DNA of 64,000 nucleotides from the NCBI RefSeq assembly GCF_000619885.1, contig NZ_JHUZ01000015.1, positions 62,001 through 126,000 of the forward strand. Reading direction: 5' to 3'. The DNA is from Balneatrix alpica DSM 16621. Lineage in GTDB: Bacteria > Pseudomonadota > Gammaproteobacteria > Pseudomonadales > Balneatricaceae. Numbering within the stretch: position 1 is the stretch's first letter; each line of letters begins with the position of its first letter. The position numbers were made by a program, and so were the translations under genes. The notes beneath the pieces were generated by a model. That model searched no databases and was not told the DNA's origin. It saw nothing but the letters and a program-made list of their open reading frames with translations. Positions 1-9,558 of the stretch are shown here, piece after piece.

Positions 1-304
1 TATCAGCCGGCATGCCAGGCAAAGAATTGCCGCTTTCTGCCGCTCCACTATTTAACATCATATCCAGCACAGGGAAGCCGAGCATAGACAGCCAACTTGA
101 TAACTGCTCCTCGCCCACATCTACCTGCTCATTCAATGGGTTAGTAGGCAAAGACTGCGTTGTGCCAGTAGGGGTTTTACCAAGCTGTGAGTTAAGAATG
201 GCGGCAAACTGGGCAAGAGCGGCATCACCGCCTTCCGTCTGACCGCCGCTAGTGGATGTTCCTAGCGCAGCAAGCGTAGTGGAAACAGAGCTGACGGCAT
301 TCAT
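1..304 (-). CDS. fliK: Probable flagellar hook-length control protein FliK, N-terminal part
   Basis: An open frame runs from an ATG at 304-302 off the left edge of the window, about 101 codons. GGGGAG lies 5-6 bases before the ATG. The visible part is rich in Ser, Thr, Gly, Ala and Gln and has no recognisable domain, which fits the poorly conserved N-terminus of FliK, the secreted molecular ruler of the flagellar hook. The identification rests mainly on context: it is the next gene after hsbA-hsbR-hptB at the end of a flagellar and chemotaxis operon, where related gammaproteobacteria carry fliK. It could be another secreted flagellar protein. The diagnostic C-terminal FliK domain lies outside the window. 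Confidence 0.5.
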   Translation of the reverse strand, partial: MNAVSSVSTTLAALGTSTSGGQTEGGDAALAQFAAILNSQLGKTPTGTTQSLPTNPLNEQVDVGEEQLSSWLSMLGFPVLDMMLNSGAAESGNSLPGMPAD

Positions 305-390
305 AGAACTCTCCCCGAGTGAAGTCACAAGGATCAAGCAAGAACAAAGCCAACTTTATTTTTTCCTAAAATACAGATGAAACCAGATCA

Positions 391-717
391 CTACAGCATC
401 GCCTTAAGTGCTTGCTGTACTTGCGCTAATGCAGACTCAACTTGAGGAAGAAGTTGGGCAGCTAACTCCAAATTACCCTCTCGCCCAGCATCCTCTAAGT
501 TCTTACATATTTCGGCGAGTTCCTTCGCTCCGATGTTTCCGCTACTCCCTTTCAAGCTATGCGCCGCTTCTCTAATTTTGCCAGCGTCCGCCGCTGCCAA
601 AGCTTGCTTAAGAGTCTGTAGACGATTATCAGAGTCATCCAGGTAGGTTTCTAACAGCAGTCCAAACTCATCTTCCATCACCAGACGCAATTCGTCTAAC
701 ATGGATTGATCCAACAT
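391..717 (-). CDS. hptB: Hpt-domain phosphotransfer protein, HptB-like
   Basis: This is a single Hpt four-helix protein of 108 residues. The phosphoacceptor is His53 in the sequence AAHSLKGSSGNIG, the classic Hpt signature. In Pseudomonas, HptB relays phosphate from hybrid kinases to the response regulator HsbR, which acts on the anti-sigma-factor antagonist HsbA to switch between motility and surface life. I chose the ATG at 717, which has AGGTGG just upstream and lies 8 bases after the hsbR stop. A TTG further upstream would make the gene overlap hsbR and has no ribosome site. The order hsbA, hsbR, hptB agrees with the assignment. Confidence 0.85.
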   Translation of the reverse strand: MLDQSMLDELRLVMEDEFGLLLETYLDDSDNRLQTLKQALAAADAGKIREAAHSLKGSSGNIGAKELAEICKNLEDAGREGNLELAAQLLPQVESALAQVQQALKAML

Positions 718-725
718 ACACCACC

Positions 726-2441
726 TCACGTCTCGTGTTGCCAAGCAAACTTTAACTCCACCACATTGCCATGGGCACTGAAGCTCATGTCATGACACAA
801 CGACCTTAGTAACTTTAATCCTCGCCCAGAGTATTGGCCTGGCTCCCCCTGCAATACAGCCTGCAGCGACTCATAATCAAAGCCATCACCAGAGTCAGAT
901 ACTTTAATGCTTAAGCACCCCCCTTCCGCATTAGGGCGATGCTCTAAATCAAAACGCACGCAGCCTTCTTCCAGAGCTCGTAAGCGCTTTTCTCTCTCTT
1001 GATAGTAACGAGCAAAGCCCGCTGGATCTTGCTTTAAAGAGGATTGTAGTTTGAGTAACCCATGTTCAAGTGCATTGGAGAACAGCTCTGCCAAAATCGT
1101 GTAAATTTGTCCATTGAAACGCCTTAAATGAGGCACTTCCATGATCACACCTAGCAGTAAAGGCAGTGGATTAAAACTCATTAAAGACAAGGGTCTAAGT
1201 TCATAGCTAAAAGCCCAGTCTAAAGCGCCCTGTCTCCCATCAAATGCGATCTGCGTTTCACTGGCTGACAGCTCTTCAAGATCACACATCCGCACGCTGA
1301 GTAGCGTTAAATCGTCCCCTGGCTGATTCTGCCCCACAAAACGCGCAACCGCTTGGCAGAGTTGGTCAAATGCCTGAGCCGGCTCCTCCGCTTTACGTAA
1401 CACTCGTCGGACGCGGTTTTCCCCGAACATTTGCTCATGTTGGTTACGCGCTTCCAATACGCCATCAGACATAATGAACAACTGATCACCATCATCCAGT
1501 TGATACACCTGCGTCTCATCATTAAAACGTTCTTGCCCTATAACACCCAAAGGCAAATGGCGTGAGGCTATCGCGATCAACTGTTTTTTTTGCGGCCTTA
1601 ACAACAGACAATCCGGCAGGCCACCATTCCAAACTTCAACCGTCTTCTTCTGGAAGTTGAAATCAGCCATCACCGCGCAACAGAAAAAGCCAGTGGGCAA
1701 GATACTTTTTAGGCGGCCATTGATTTCTCGCAGAATATCCTTCATGTCATAGCCCTTAGCCGACATGACATAAAACATTTCCGCTAGTGGCATAGCACCT
1801 ATCGCAGCAGGCAAGCCATGCCCAGTAAAGTCTCCTAACAGCACATGCATCCCACCTGAGGGGGTACGAGCAGCTAGGAGCACATCACCATTGAAGACAG
1901 CCAAAGGGGAAAGCAAAAAGCGAATGTTACTCGCATGCAAGCACCCCGCATGAGCAACATTATCGAAGACTTTTTTCGCAACATGCTGCTCTTGCAACAA
2001 TCGTTTGTTGTACAAAACGATTTCATCACGCTGCTGTTGCAGCGTTTGGTGCATTTTGCGCATCCGGTTAAAAGCATTAATTTTGGCTTGCAGAATAACC
2101 TGGTTATAAGGCTTAGACAGAAAGTCATCCCCACCTGCCTCTAAGCAATCCGCTAGTGCATGCGCATCCTTCAACGAAGTGAGAAATATCACAGGGACAA
2201 GCTCTTCACCTGCCAGAGCCTTAATTCGACGTGTTGCCTCAAAACCATCCATCCGCGGCATCAAGGCATCCATTAACACAATTTGCGGTCGGTGCTGCTC
2301 AAACAATTCGACAGCTTCTTGACCATCAACAGCAGTAATCACCTCATAGCCTTGCTTACGCACGATAGCCTTGAGGATCATTCTGTCACTAGTATTGTCA
2401 TCCGCCACCAGAATGGTGAGGGGTGCCTCCAAACTAGGCAT
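726..2441 (-). CDS. hsbR: HsbR-like response regulator: REC, PP2C phosphatase and anti-sigma kinase
   Basis: The 571-residue protein has three parts. A receiver domain (about 8-125) has phosphoacceptor Asp58 in LMDALMPRMDG. A SpoIIE/PP2C phosphatase domain (about 165-390) has the metal-binding motifs GDFTGHG, MSDGVLEA and GDDLTLL. A C-terminal HATPase of the RsbW anti-sigma type (about 430-571) has ELFSNALEHG, DSGDGFD and GRGLKLL. This is the architecture of HsbR, which both phosphorylates and dephosphorylates the STAS antagonist HsbA. That partner is encoded 18 bases upstream and the phosphodonor HptB 8 bases downstream, so all three act together in the cytoplasm. The start is ATG at 2441 with only a weak, distant ribosome site. 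Confidence 0.9.
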   Translation of the reverse strand: MPSLEAPLTILVADDNTSDRMILKAIVRKQGYEVITAVDGQEAVELFEQHRPQIVLMDALMPRMDGFEATRRIKALAGEELVPVIFLTSLKDAHALADCLEAGGDDFLSKPYNQVILQAKINAFNRMRKMHQTLQQQRDEIVLYNKRLLQEQHVAKKVFDNVAHAGCLHASNIRFLLSPLAVFNGDVLLAARTPSGGMHVLLGDFTGHGLPAAIGAMPLAEMFYVMSAKGYDMKDILREINGRLKSILPTGFFCCAVMADFNFQKKTVEVWNGGLPDCLLLRPQKKQLIAIASRHLPLGVIGQERFNDETQVYQLDDGDQLFIMSDGVLEARNQHEQMFGENRVRRVLRKAEEPAQAFDQLCQAVARFVGQNQPGDDLTLLSVRMCDLEELSASETQIAFDGRQGALDWAFSYELRPLSLMSFNPLPLLLGVIMEVPHLRRFNGQIYTILAELFSNALEHGLLKLQSSLKQDPAGFARYYQEREKRLRALEEGCVRFDLEHRPNAEGGCLSIKVSDSGDGFDYESLQAVLQGEPGQYSGRGLKLLRSLCHDMSFSAHGNVVELKFAWQHET

Positions 2442-2459
2442 GTAGAAAGCTGCTCACCA

Positions 2460-2765
2460 TCAAGCGATGGTGAACAGTTGACCAAAGTTGGAAATCGTCA
2501 GGATCTTCTTCACATCCTGATTACAATTCACAATACGAATCTGCGCGCTGTCTCCCCCTGCATGATCCCTTAACAAGAGCAACATCCCTAACGCCGAACT
2601 ATCTAAGTAGGTGGTTTCTTTCATATCCACCACATAGCGTTTAGGCGTTACCTCAACACCCTCATAGGACTCACGAAAGTCCTGATGTGCGCTAAAGTCG
2701 AAGCGTCCCTGAATGCGGATTGTCAGCTCACCATTATCAGACGAAAGCTGAGACCAGATTGCCAT
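2460..2765 (-). CDS. hsbA: STAS-domain anti-sigma factor antagonist, HsbA-like
   Basis: A 101-residue single STAS domain of the SpoIIAA/HsbA type. The phosphorylatable serine lies in YLDSSALGML, the standard site modified by the partner anti-sigma kinase. In Pseudomonas the phosphorylation state of HsbA decides whether it binds the anti-sigma factor FlgM, freeing FliA for flagellar genes, or a diguanylate cyclase. The partner kinase/phosphatase HsbR is the next gene. The start ATG has a GGGGG ribosome site 7 bases upstream. The preceding transducer gene ends 17 bases away, so the gene is probably co-transcribed with the chemotaxis genes. Confidence 0.88.
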   Translation of the reverse strand: MAIWSQLSSDNGELTIRIQGRFDFSAHQDFRESYEGVEVTPKRYVVDMKETTYLDSSALGMLLLLRDHAGGDSAQIRIVNCNQDVKKILTISNFGQLFTIA

Positions 2766-2782
2766 CTGCTTACCCCCTACCT

Positions 2783-4024
2783 TTAAAACAAATCAATGTC
2801 ACCGTCATCCATCGACTTGGCAGCAACCGTCTTGCGGATGGACATTAAATTTTCCTGAATATTCCTGATTTTCTCACTACAAGCAATGGAGTCTTCATCG
2901 CTTAAACTGGCTAACTGCACATGTGCCAACTCTTGCATATGATTCTCCAATGCAGTGAGTGAGGTTTGCAGATACTCCAACAGCTGAGACAACATATCTT
3001 CGGCCTGTAACGAGCGAACCGCCAAATTTACCTGAGTATGGACGTGTTCATTCACTTCGGCCACGTCTTTTAGCTTTTCATTCAATAACGTATCTAAACC
3101 CGCCAAACGTTTTAGCATGGAATCAACACGTCCTTTGGCGTTAATTGCAACCGCCATATCATTGGCCGCCATATTACCGACAATACTACGTGCATCCACC
3201 ACCAAACCACGTGCAGACTCTACTTGGCGGCGAATAGCATCACTAAATTCATTCGAGTTCTTTGAGAGTTTACGTACTTCATCCGCCACAACAGCAAAGC
3301 CACGCCCCGCATCCCCTGCCCGAGCCGCCTCAATGGCCGCATTCAAGGCTAATAGATTGGTTTGGTCTGCAATGGACTTCACATCATCTACCAAGGCACC
3401 AATACCATCCATCTGCACAGTCATATCATCAATTTTCTGTACTGTTTGAATGCTTTGCTTGCTAATGGAAATCATGAGATCAACATAGTAGCGAAGAATA
3501 TCACTTGTTTCTGCGATAAAGTCTTGAATATTAACACTTTCTTTAGCTTCTCTAGGATCATCACTGTCCACCAGCATTGAGGTGTCAGAAACTTGATGAA
3601 TTAACCCTCCCACCAAATCTCCCTGGCGCTGAACATCGTTATGCAAATGATGGAAGCTACTATGAAGATCATTTAAGGCCCCAAGAATCAAAGAGCGCAC
3701 ATTGGTTATGTCTTGACGCAGTTCAGGCAACATTTTACTGCCGACCACTCCCAGTAGGGATCGAAGCTCGTCTTCAGCGGGGCTAGCACTCTTTTCCCGT
3801 GAAGATGAAACCTCTGCCTTCATAGCGGTTTTTAAGCTGCCCTGGCCAGCCATCACAGCTTGCTTTGGCAACCAGGCCCATCCCATGATCAACAAGCAAC
3901 TCAACCATACGCCACCCGCCAATATCCAAGCAGAGGCCTGAAGCGCTTGAATCACAACTGCCAGGGTGGCGGACACCAGCAAACTCGCCACGCCAATTAC
4001 GACTCCATTCTGGCGCCAGTGCAT
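2783..4024 (-). CDS. Small methyl-accepting chemotaxis-type transducer
   Basis: A 413-residue protein with two closely spaced N-terminal membrane segments (about residues 8-50), almost no periplasmic part and a long cytoplasmic coiled coil. The signalling hairpin tip is [19 protein letters not shown] followed by [15 protein letters not shown] (about residues 215-255), the CheA/CheW-contacting consensus of transducers. There is no HAMP domain and no obvious ligand domain, so any input must come from the membrane or from the cytoplasmic part before the tip. The C-terminus is acidic and ends GDIDLF, nearly the same as the end of CheD three genes upstream in the operon. The start has AGGAG 7 bases upstream. 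It is shorter than a usual MCP. Confidence 0.85.
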   Translation of the reverse strand: MHWRQNGVVIGVASLLVSATLAVVIQALQASAWILAGGVWLSCLLIMGWAWLPKQAVMAGQGSLKTAMKAEVSSSREKSASPAEDELRSLLGVVGSKMLPELRQDITNVRSLILGALNDLHSSFHHLHNDVQRQGDLVGGLIHQVSDTSMLVDSDDPREAKESVNIQDFIAETSDILRYYVDLMISISKQSIQTVQKIDDMTVQMDGIGALVDDVKSIADQTNLLALNAAIEAARAGDAGRGFAVVADEVRKLSKNSNEFSDAIRRQVESARGLVVDARSIVGNMAANDMAVAINAKGRVDSMLKRLAGLDTLLNEKLKDVAEVNEHVHTQVNLAVRSLQAEDMLSQLLEYLQTSLTALENHMQELAHVQLASLSDEDSIACSEKIRNIQENLMSIRKTVAAKSMDDGDIDLF

Positions 4025-4038
4025 TATTTTTCTCCTAC

Positions 4039-5085
4039 CTAGCTATTCGTTGCTTTTGCCCAGCTTAGGATACGCGCTGCTATCCGTCCAAGAGTCAGCT
4101 GTTCACTCACAGCCCCTAAACGCACGCTAGAACCTGGCATTCCCCAGACAACCGAGCTGGCTTCATCTTGCGCTATAGTGGTGGCTCCTGCCTCTTTCAT
4201 TGCCAACAGGCCTTTTGCGCCATCCGCTCCCATCCCTGTCAAAATAACGCCAAGTGCTTCCCGCCCCCAGCTTTGGGCAACCGAATGAAACAACATATCA
4301 ACAGAAGGCTTATGCCGATTCACAGGCTCACTGTCATCTAAGCAACAGTGCAGCCGCCCACGGCGTTTCTCAACCCTTAAATGCACACCGCCAGGCGCTA
4401 TATAGACATGCCCAGCCCGAATCGCCTGATTATGTTCGGCCAAACACACCTGCATCGCATGGGTACGATCCATTCTGGCGGCAAAAGAAGCACTGAAAGT
4501 GGCGGGTATATGCTGCGCAATCACAACCGGCGGGCAATTGGTGGGTAATCCAGATAGCACCCGAGAGATCGCTTCTGTACCTCCTGTAGAGGCCCCTATC
4601 GCAATCAACGCCTGCTCACGAAAAACATCCACTGTAGCAGGCTGGGTCTCAGACACTGATAAAAACGGCTGATCTAGCGGTTCAATGTTCGCGGCAGCGG
4701 CTGCCACGACTTTTTCAATCAATACGTCTGCATAAACTTGTAAGCCTTCAACTAAATTCCCTTTTGGCTTTTCAATATAGTCAATTGCTCCCAAGCTTAA
4801 TGCTTCAAGCGTTGCCTCTGCCCCTGCCTCGGTTAAAGTAGAAACCATTACCACCGGCATCGGTCGCAAACGCATTAAATTACGCAGAAATGTCAGCCCA
4901 TCCATGCGCGGCATCTCAATATCCAGGGTAATCACATCCGGATTAAGTGCCTTAATCTGGCCACGAGCGATGTAAGGATCTTCCGCCACCCCCACCACTT
5001 CAAGCCGAGGGTCGGATGACAAGATACTGGTCAGAATCTGCTGCACCAGAACTGAGTCATCGACAATCAGAACTTTTATCGCCAT
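4039..5085 (-). CDS. cheB: Chemotaxis protein-glutamate methylesterase/deamidase CheB
   Basis: CheB removes methyl groups from receptor glutamates and so resets adaptation. The 348-residue protein has a receiver domain with phosphoacceptor Asp55 in [11 protein letters not shown] and a C-terminal methylesterase domain. The catalytic triad is visible: serine in [10 protein letters not shown], histidine in IAQHIP and aspartate in GMGADGAKG. It follows cheR and cheD in the operon, so both arms of receptor methylation are encoded together. AAGGAG precedes the ATG by 5 bases. Nothing is missing compared with the family. Confidence 0.97.
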   Translation of the reverse strand: MAIKVLIVDDSVLVQQILTSILSSDPRLEVVGVAEDPYIARGQIKALNPDVITLDIEMPRMDGLTFLRNLMRLRPMPVVMVSTLTEAGAEATLEALSLGAIDYIEKPKGNLVEGLQVYADVLIEKVVAAAAANIEPLDQPFLSVSETQPATVDVFREQALIAIGASTGGTEAISRVLSGLPTNCPPVVIAQHIPATFSASFAARMDRTHAMQVCLAEHNQAIRAGHVYIAPGGVHLRVEKRRGRLHCCLDDSEPVNRHKPSVDMLFHSVAQSWGREALGVILTGMGADGAKGLLAMKEAGATTIAQDEASSVVWGMPGSSVRLGAVSEQLTLGRIAARILSWAKATNS

Positions 5086-5178
5086 AACGCTCCTTCTCGG
5101 GCTTAGCCTGCACTCCTAGCTTAATGCTCCACAGGCCCATCACGATATTGACGTGGTTTAACCGGCAAGGAGCCGGGG

Positions 5179-5796
5179 CTAAAACAAATCTATTTCGCCT
5201 TCGCGCGGAGCAGTACTGATTGCTTCCAAATAACGGCGCTCTTGTGCCTGCACCGCTTGTGGCAGGACTTGCGCCAAGCGCTTAACTTTCACGACACCAG
5301 TTTTAGGAAAGTACACTATCTTACGCGCCTGCTCGCCTCCCAAATCACTCGACACCACAGGCAGACGCTCATTACGCAAATACTCATGCACAAAGTTGAT
5401 ATTGTAGCCCCCCACATCATATGACAAGCCTTTCAATACCTTACCTCCGCCAAAGAGCTTAATTTCTAGCCGATGACGTAATCCTCCCTGACGCAAGATG
5501 CCATTAATCAACATTTCCATAGCCCAGTTACCATAACGTGCAGAAGGGTTATAACCTTCGGCGGGATGCGCCTGGCCATCTTGCATAGGCAGCAAAAAGT
5601 GGTTCATACCACCCACACCTAGTACAGGGTCTCGAATACAAGCAGCCACACAGGAGCCCAGTAAAGTCGTGATAGCCTCCTCCTCACTGGTGACTAGCCA
5701 TTCTCCCGGTAACAACTTATGCACCGGTACTCCCCACTTATTATCAAAGTAGATCGAGCGAGAAGACTGAGCGGTATTATTCGAATGATCTTGCAT
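5179..5796 (-). CDS. cheD: Chemoreceptor glutamine deamidase CheD
   Basis: CheD deamidates glutamines of chemoreceptors to prepare methylation sites. The 205-residue protein has the conserved cysteine in LLGSCVAACI and the histidine in GGMNHFLLP, the catalytic pair of the family, followed by the ELKLFGGG-type segment (here IKLFGGGKVL). It lies between cheR and cheB. GGAG lies 5 bases before the ATG. The last residues, EGEIDLF, form an acidic tail matching that of the small transducer encoded further down the operon. About 90 bases separate it from cheB, the largest gap inside the chemotaxis block. Confidence 0.95.
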   Translation of the reverse strand: MQDHSNNTAQSSRSIYFDNKWGVPVHKLLPGEWLVTSEEEAITTLLGSCVAACIRDPVLGVGGMNHFLLPMQDGQAHPAEGYNPSARYGNWAMEMLINGILRQGGLRHRLEIKLFGGGKVLKGLSYDVGGYNINFVHEYLRNERLPVVSSDLGGEQARKIVYFPKTGVVKVKRLAQVLPQAVQAQERRYLEAISTAPREGEIDLF

Positions 5797-5822
5797 CGCG
5801 ACTCCATCCGCCCTGCATCAAG

Positions 5823-6662
5823 TTAAGAGGCTCTGGTGTAGATAGTATTGCCCTGGGAAATAAAACGACTAGAGACCTGATTCAGCGTCTCTGAATGACC
5901 AATAAAGAGTGTTCCCTGGGGAGCTAACATATCGGCAATACGAGAAAACAACGTCGCCTGCGTGGGGCGGTCGAAGTAAATAACGACATTACGACAAAAT
6001 ACGACATCAAAGGGGCCGCGCATTGGCCAAGCCCCTAATAAATTCAACTGCTTAAATGTGACCAACTGACGTACTTCAGGGCGAATACTCAAGTGATCAC
6101 CTTCTATCGTCACCCAGCGTTTACGCGCCCACCCTGGTAACTGCTCTAGCCGCGCAAGTGGATAGCTACCTTGTTTAGCTGCAGCCACCACATTCGAGTC
6201 CAGGTCTGTTGCTAGCACTTTCACGTCCCAACTGCTGTCAAAGTGCTCAGCTAGCACCATTGCTAACGAATAAGCCTCTTCACCCGTTGAGCACGCTGCC
6301 GACCACATTCGCACACGTTTGGGCCCTGTGCGCGCTTTAAGAAGCGGAATCACCTGTGTGACGACATAATCAAAATGATGCGATTCACGAAAAAAAGCAG
6401 TCAGGTTTGTCGTAAGTGCATTGATAAAAGCAATGCGTTCCTGACCAGTCTCATCTTCAAGTAAAGCAATGTATTCACTAAAACTACGCAGTTCTAGCTG
6501 CCGTAAACGCCTGGCTAAGCGGCTATATACCATTTCCCGCTTAGCCTCACCGAGCACAATCCCGCTGAGCTGATAAACCAGCTCACAAATACGCGTAAAA
6601 TCCTCGCCAGTTAGCAAAAACTCACGCTGTCCAGTTGCTCGAGCTTCAGGCGTTATCGCCAT
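5823..6662 (-). CDS. cheR: Chemotaxis protein methyltransferase CheR
   Basis: CheR methylates receptor glutamates with S-adenosylmethionine. The 279-residue protein has the N-terminal helical domain (about 15-75) and the SAM-binding domain with WSAACSTGEEAYS (about 120-135) and FCRNVVIYFD (about 222-232), both family signatures. It begins directly after the stop of the large transducer, whose C-terminal DWDEF looks like a CheR docking peptide. The ribosome site (GGGATGAG) lies within the end of the transducer gene, so translation is probably coupled. Confidence 0.97.
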   Translation of the reverse strand: MAITPEARATGQREFLLTGEDFTRICELVYQLSGIVLGEAKREMVYSRLARRLRQLELRSFSEYIALLEDETGQERIAFINALTTNLTAFFRESHHFDYVVTQVIPLLKARTGPKRVRMWSAACSTGEEAYSLAMVLAEHFDSSWDVKVLATDLDSNVVAAAKQGSYPLARLEQLPGWARKRWVTIEGDHLSIRPEVRQLVTFKQLNLLGAWPMRGPFDVVFCRNVVIYFDRPTQATLFSRIADMLAPQGTLFIGHSETLNQVSSRFISQGNTIYTRAS

Positions 6663-6667
6663 GATGG

Positions 6668-9055
6668 CTAAAACTCATCCCAATCTTCATCCGGCTTACT
6701 CTCAAGCACAGGCTGTGAATGCTTTATTTCCTGTTTAGCCACTGGTTTGAGCGATACTTTTGCAGTGGCCCCTCCAGCGCGACTCACCATTGGAGACTCT
6801 TGCCCTGTTCTAAAAAAAGCCACCATTTTGGATAGATCACGACTTTGGGTAGCCAGGTTCTCTGCCGCCGCAGACGACTCCTCTACTAAGGCCGCATTCT
6901 GCTGTGTCATTTGATCCATTTGTGCAATGGCTTGGTTTACCTGCTCAATACCATTGGCCTGCTCACGAGTTGCTTGGCTAATGGCATTAATCATCCGACC
7001 AACTTCCTCTACCGCTTCAACAATCAGCGCCAGGGTTTGCCCTGACTCATTCACCAACTGCGAGCCCGTATCCACTTTGCTGACACTGTCACGGATTAAA
7101 CCTTTAATCTCTTTTGCCGCCGCAGCAGAGCGCTGTGCCAAGTTCCTAACCTCACCAGCCACCACAGCAAAGCCACGCCCTTGCTCACCTGCACGGGCGG
7201 CTTCTACCGAAGCATTTAATGCCAACAGATTAGTCTGGAAGGCAATTTCATCGATGACCGTGATGATGTCAGCGATACGCTTGCTGGAGTGATTAATTTC
7301 CTCCATCGCCACAACCGCACGACTGACAACCTGCCCCCCCTGCTGAGCACGCTCTCTTGCTTGAGAAGAAAGTTGATTAGCTTCTTCAGCATTATCGCGA
7401 CTCTGCCGCACGGCGCTCGTCATTTGCTCCATACTAGAGGCTGTCTGCTCCAGTGAACTGGCTTGCTCCTCCGTCCGCTGACTGAGGTCAGTACTACCCT
7501 GAGCAATCTCATTAGCACCTTGATTCAACGAACTAATGGTGTCGCGAATTTTTTGCATCACTTCTGCAATCTGCGCACAACTTTGATTGGCATCGCGTTT
7601 CAAGATACCAAAAGCACCTTGATACTCTGCCTCAATACGTGCGCTCAAATCTCCTTTTGCCAAAGCTGAAAAAACTTTCAGGGTATCCTGTACAACTTCA
7701 TCAGCAATCTGTACCAATTCATTCAAGCCTTCGGCCAGGTTTCGGACAAAGCCATTCTTTCCTTCCAGATCAATACGCTGACTGAGATCACCGCGAGCAG
7801 CCTGAGTGATTAAGTTGCCAATTTGCTCTTCAATCAACACTTCTTGGGTGCGATCTAACCACTCTACTGACGTACCAATGCGCACTTGCTCGGAACTAAT
7901 GATCGGACTTGCAGTTAAGCGAAAAGTACGCCCCCCCACTTTAATTTCTGCTTGATAAGGTTTGGTTAGTTTGGCTAATAAGCTACGCTGATGTTCTGGC
8001 TTTTTATGAAATACATCCATATTGCGACCAAGCAAGGTGGCAGAATCAAAGTCCGGCAAGTCTCGCTTTAAGTCCGCCTCAGCATTCTTCAACATCCTGA
8101 TCACACTTTTATTCATGTGAACAATATTATTCTCTGCATCAGCAATCATCATGTTGACGGTAGAAGCATCCAATGCCTGCTTAATTCTGAGTGCCTGATT
8201 ACGTTCATCCAACAAAGGTAATAATTGCTTGTCGCGAAACTCAGCCAGTGAACGCAGTAACTGACCGCTTTCATCATCGCCTGAAGTATCAAACTGCTGA
8301 GAAAAGTTACCCTGTGCAAAGGCTTCTGTAGCACGGGTTGCTTGATGCAGATTACGCACCACTTTCGTTAATATCCAAGCAACTGCAAAAATAGATGCCA
8401 ACGCTAGGATCACAACAAGAGCCATTTGTAACCAGGCTTGATTACGATCTGCATCTGTTAAGTCCAAACGAATTTGTTTAAAATCCGCACGATTACCAGA
8501 AACCAGCCCTTCAATACCTTCTTTTAGGCTATCTTTATGCTGATTTGCTACCGAGAGCTCTGATGTTAAATTCTGATCACTTGAAACCAAAGCTATCAGA
8601 TCTTTACGCTCCTCCTCCAGAAGGAAGCTAAGATTTTTAATAGACTGAAAATTTTCATTAAGAGTATCAAGCGAATGTTTAAGACCCTTTGCAACTTCTG
8701 CAGTAGCAAGAAGCGTCTCAATACTCTGCAAGTCTTTATGCTCCCTTATTTGCGCCTCTTGATATTTTTGAAAAATATCATCTAAGGCCTCCTTTGCCCC
8801 AGGATCAGATGAGCCTTTCAGTCGATCTGATTGCCGAATATAACGATCAAAAAACTCACTAGCGACCAATTCTGATCGGTTAAGGTCAGACAACAGAGGA
8901 ATCAATTTAGCTTCAAAGTCATTTAGAGCAACCCGCAATTGGTTTCGCTCTAAAGACTGCATAAAGCCATAGATATAAACCAACAAAAAAATCAGCCAAG
9001 CACTGCATAAAATCAGAAGCACCCGCTTCCTTAAACTTTTGCTTTGTCCGCTCAT
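6668..9055 (-). CDS. Large methyl-accepting chemotaxis protein with HAMP, PAS and MA domains
   Basis: The 795-residue transducer is anchored by two membrane segments (about 9-29 and 208-230). These flank a helical periplasmic domain of about 175 residues that resembles a four-helix-bundle ligand domain. A HAMP domain (about 231-285), a PAS-like domain (about 285-410), further HAMP-like helices and the MA signalling domain follow. The MA tip is [20 protein letters not shown] and [12 protein letters not shown]. The last five residues, DWDEF, fit the xWxxF pentapeptide that tethers CheR and CheB in enteric receptors; cheR is the next gene. GGGGAG precedes the ATG. The ligand is unknown. Confidence 0.93.
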   Translation of the reverse strand: MSGQSKSLRKRVLLILCSAWLIFLLVYIYGFMQSLERNQLRVALNDFEAKLIPLLSDLNRSELVASEFFDRYIRQSDRLKGSSDPGAKEALDDIFQKYQEAQIREHKDLQSIETLLATAEVAKGLKHSLDTLNENFQSIKNLSFLLEEERKDLIALVSSDQNLTSELSVANQHKDSLKEGIEGLVSGNRADFKQIRLDLTDADRNQAWLQMALVVILALASIFAVAWILTKVVRNLHQATRATEAFAQGNFSQQFDTSGDDESGQLLRSLAEFRDKQLLPLLDERNQALRIKQALDASTVNMMIADAENNIVHMNKSVIRMLKNAEADLKRDLPDFDSATLLGRNMDVFHKKPEHQRSLLAKLTKPYQAEIKVGGRTFRLTASPIISSEQVRIGTSVEWLDRTQEVLIEEQIGNLITQAARGDLSQRIDLEGKNGFVRNLAEGLNELVQIADEVVQDTLKVFSALAKGDLSARIEAEYQGAFGILKRDANQSCAQIAEVMQKIRDTISSLNQGANEIAQGSTDLSQRTEEQASSLEQTASSMEQMTSAVRQSRDNAEEANQLSSQARERAQQGGQVVSRAVVAMEEINHSSKRIADIITVIDEIAFQTNLLALNASVEAARAGEQGRGFAVVAGEVRNLAQRSAAAAKEIKGLIRDSVSKVDTGSQLVNESGQTLALIVEAVEEVGRMINAISQATREQANGIEQVNQAIAQMDQMTQQNAALVEESSAAAENLATQSRDLSKMVAFFRTGQESPMVSRAGGATAKVSLKPVAKQEIKHSQPVLESKPDEDWDEF

Positions 9056-9072
9056 ATCCTCTCCCCTGCCTA

Positions 9073-9543
9073 TCAGGCATCCAGCTCTGCAAGCTTATCC
9101 GTATCCAAAAGCATCACCATTCGTCCATCAATATTGATCAAGCCCCGCAAGAACTCAGCACTGATAGCACGATTAATGCGAGGAGCATCCTGTACTGCCT
9201 CCTGATTGACGTTATACACATCGGACACTGCATCGACGATCACTCCTATGGTTCTAGAGCGATCCCCTTTTTTCACTGTCAATACTAGCAATACAGTTAA
9301 TGGCCCATATTGCACAGGGGGTAAATTAAACCTCATGCGCATATCAATGACAGGGACAATGGTACCGCGTAAATTAATCACTCCCTGCATAAACGCAGGC
9401 GCATTAGGAATGGGGGTTGCAGCTTCCCAGCCTAATATTTCTTGGACACTCAAGATGCTGACACCATAGTCCTGACCATCTAATACAAAAGTCAGATATT
9501 GCTCAGCCTCTTCATCCAATCCTAGTTGCTGCAGCTCATCCAT
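9073..9543 (-). CDS. cheW: Chemotaxis coupling protein CheW
   Basis: CheW is the SH3-like adaptor that links receptors to CheA. The protein has the family pattern: [45 protein letters not shown] and [13 protein letters not shown] near the end. I prefer the ATG at 9543, which has GGAA 6-7 bases upstream. An ATG four codons earlier (9555) lies directly after the cheA stop and has no ribosome site. It sits between cheA and the large transducer, as expected for a complete signalling unit. Confidence 0.95.
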   Translation of the reverse strand: MDELQQLGLDEEAEQYLTFVLDGQDYGVSILSVQEILGWEAATPIPNAPAFMQGVINLRGTIVPVIDMRMRFNLPPVQYGPLTVLLVLTVKKGDRSRTIGVIVDAVSDVYNVNQEAVQDAPRINRAISAEFLRGLINIDGRMVMLLDTDKLAELDA

Positions 9544-9558
9544 CACACTTTCCATTTA

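Noticed and set aside
12-242. Plus-strand open frame of 76 codons at the left edge
   Set aside because: It lies antisense to the fliK-like frame, which has a good ribosome site and fits the operon; the plus-strand frame has neither.
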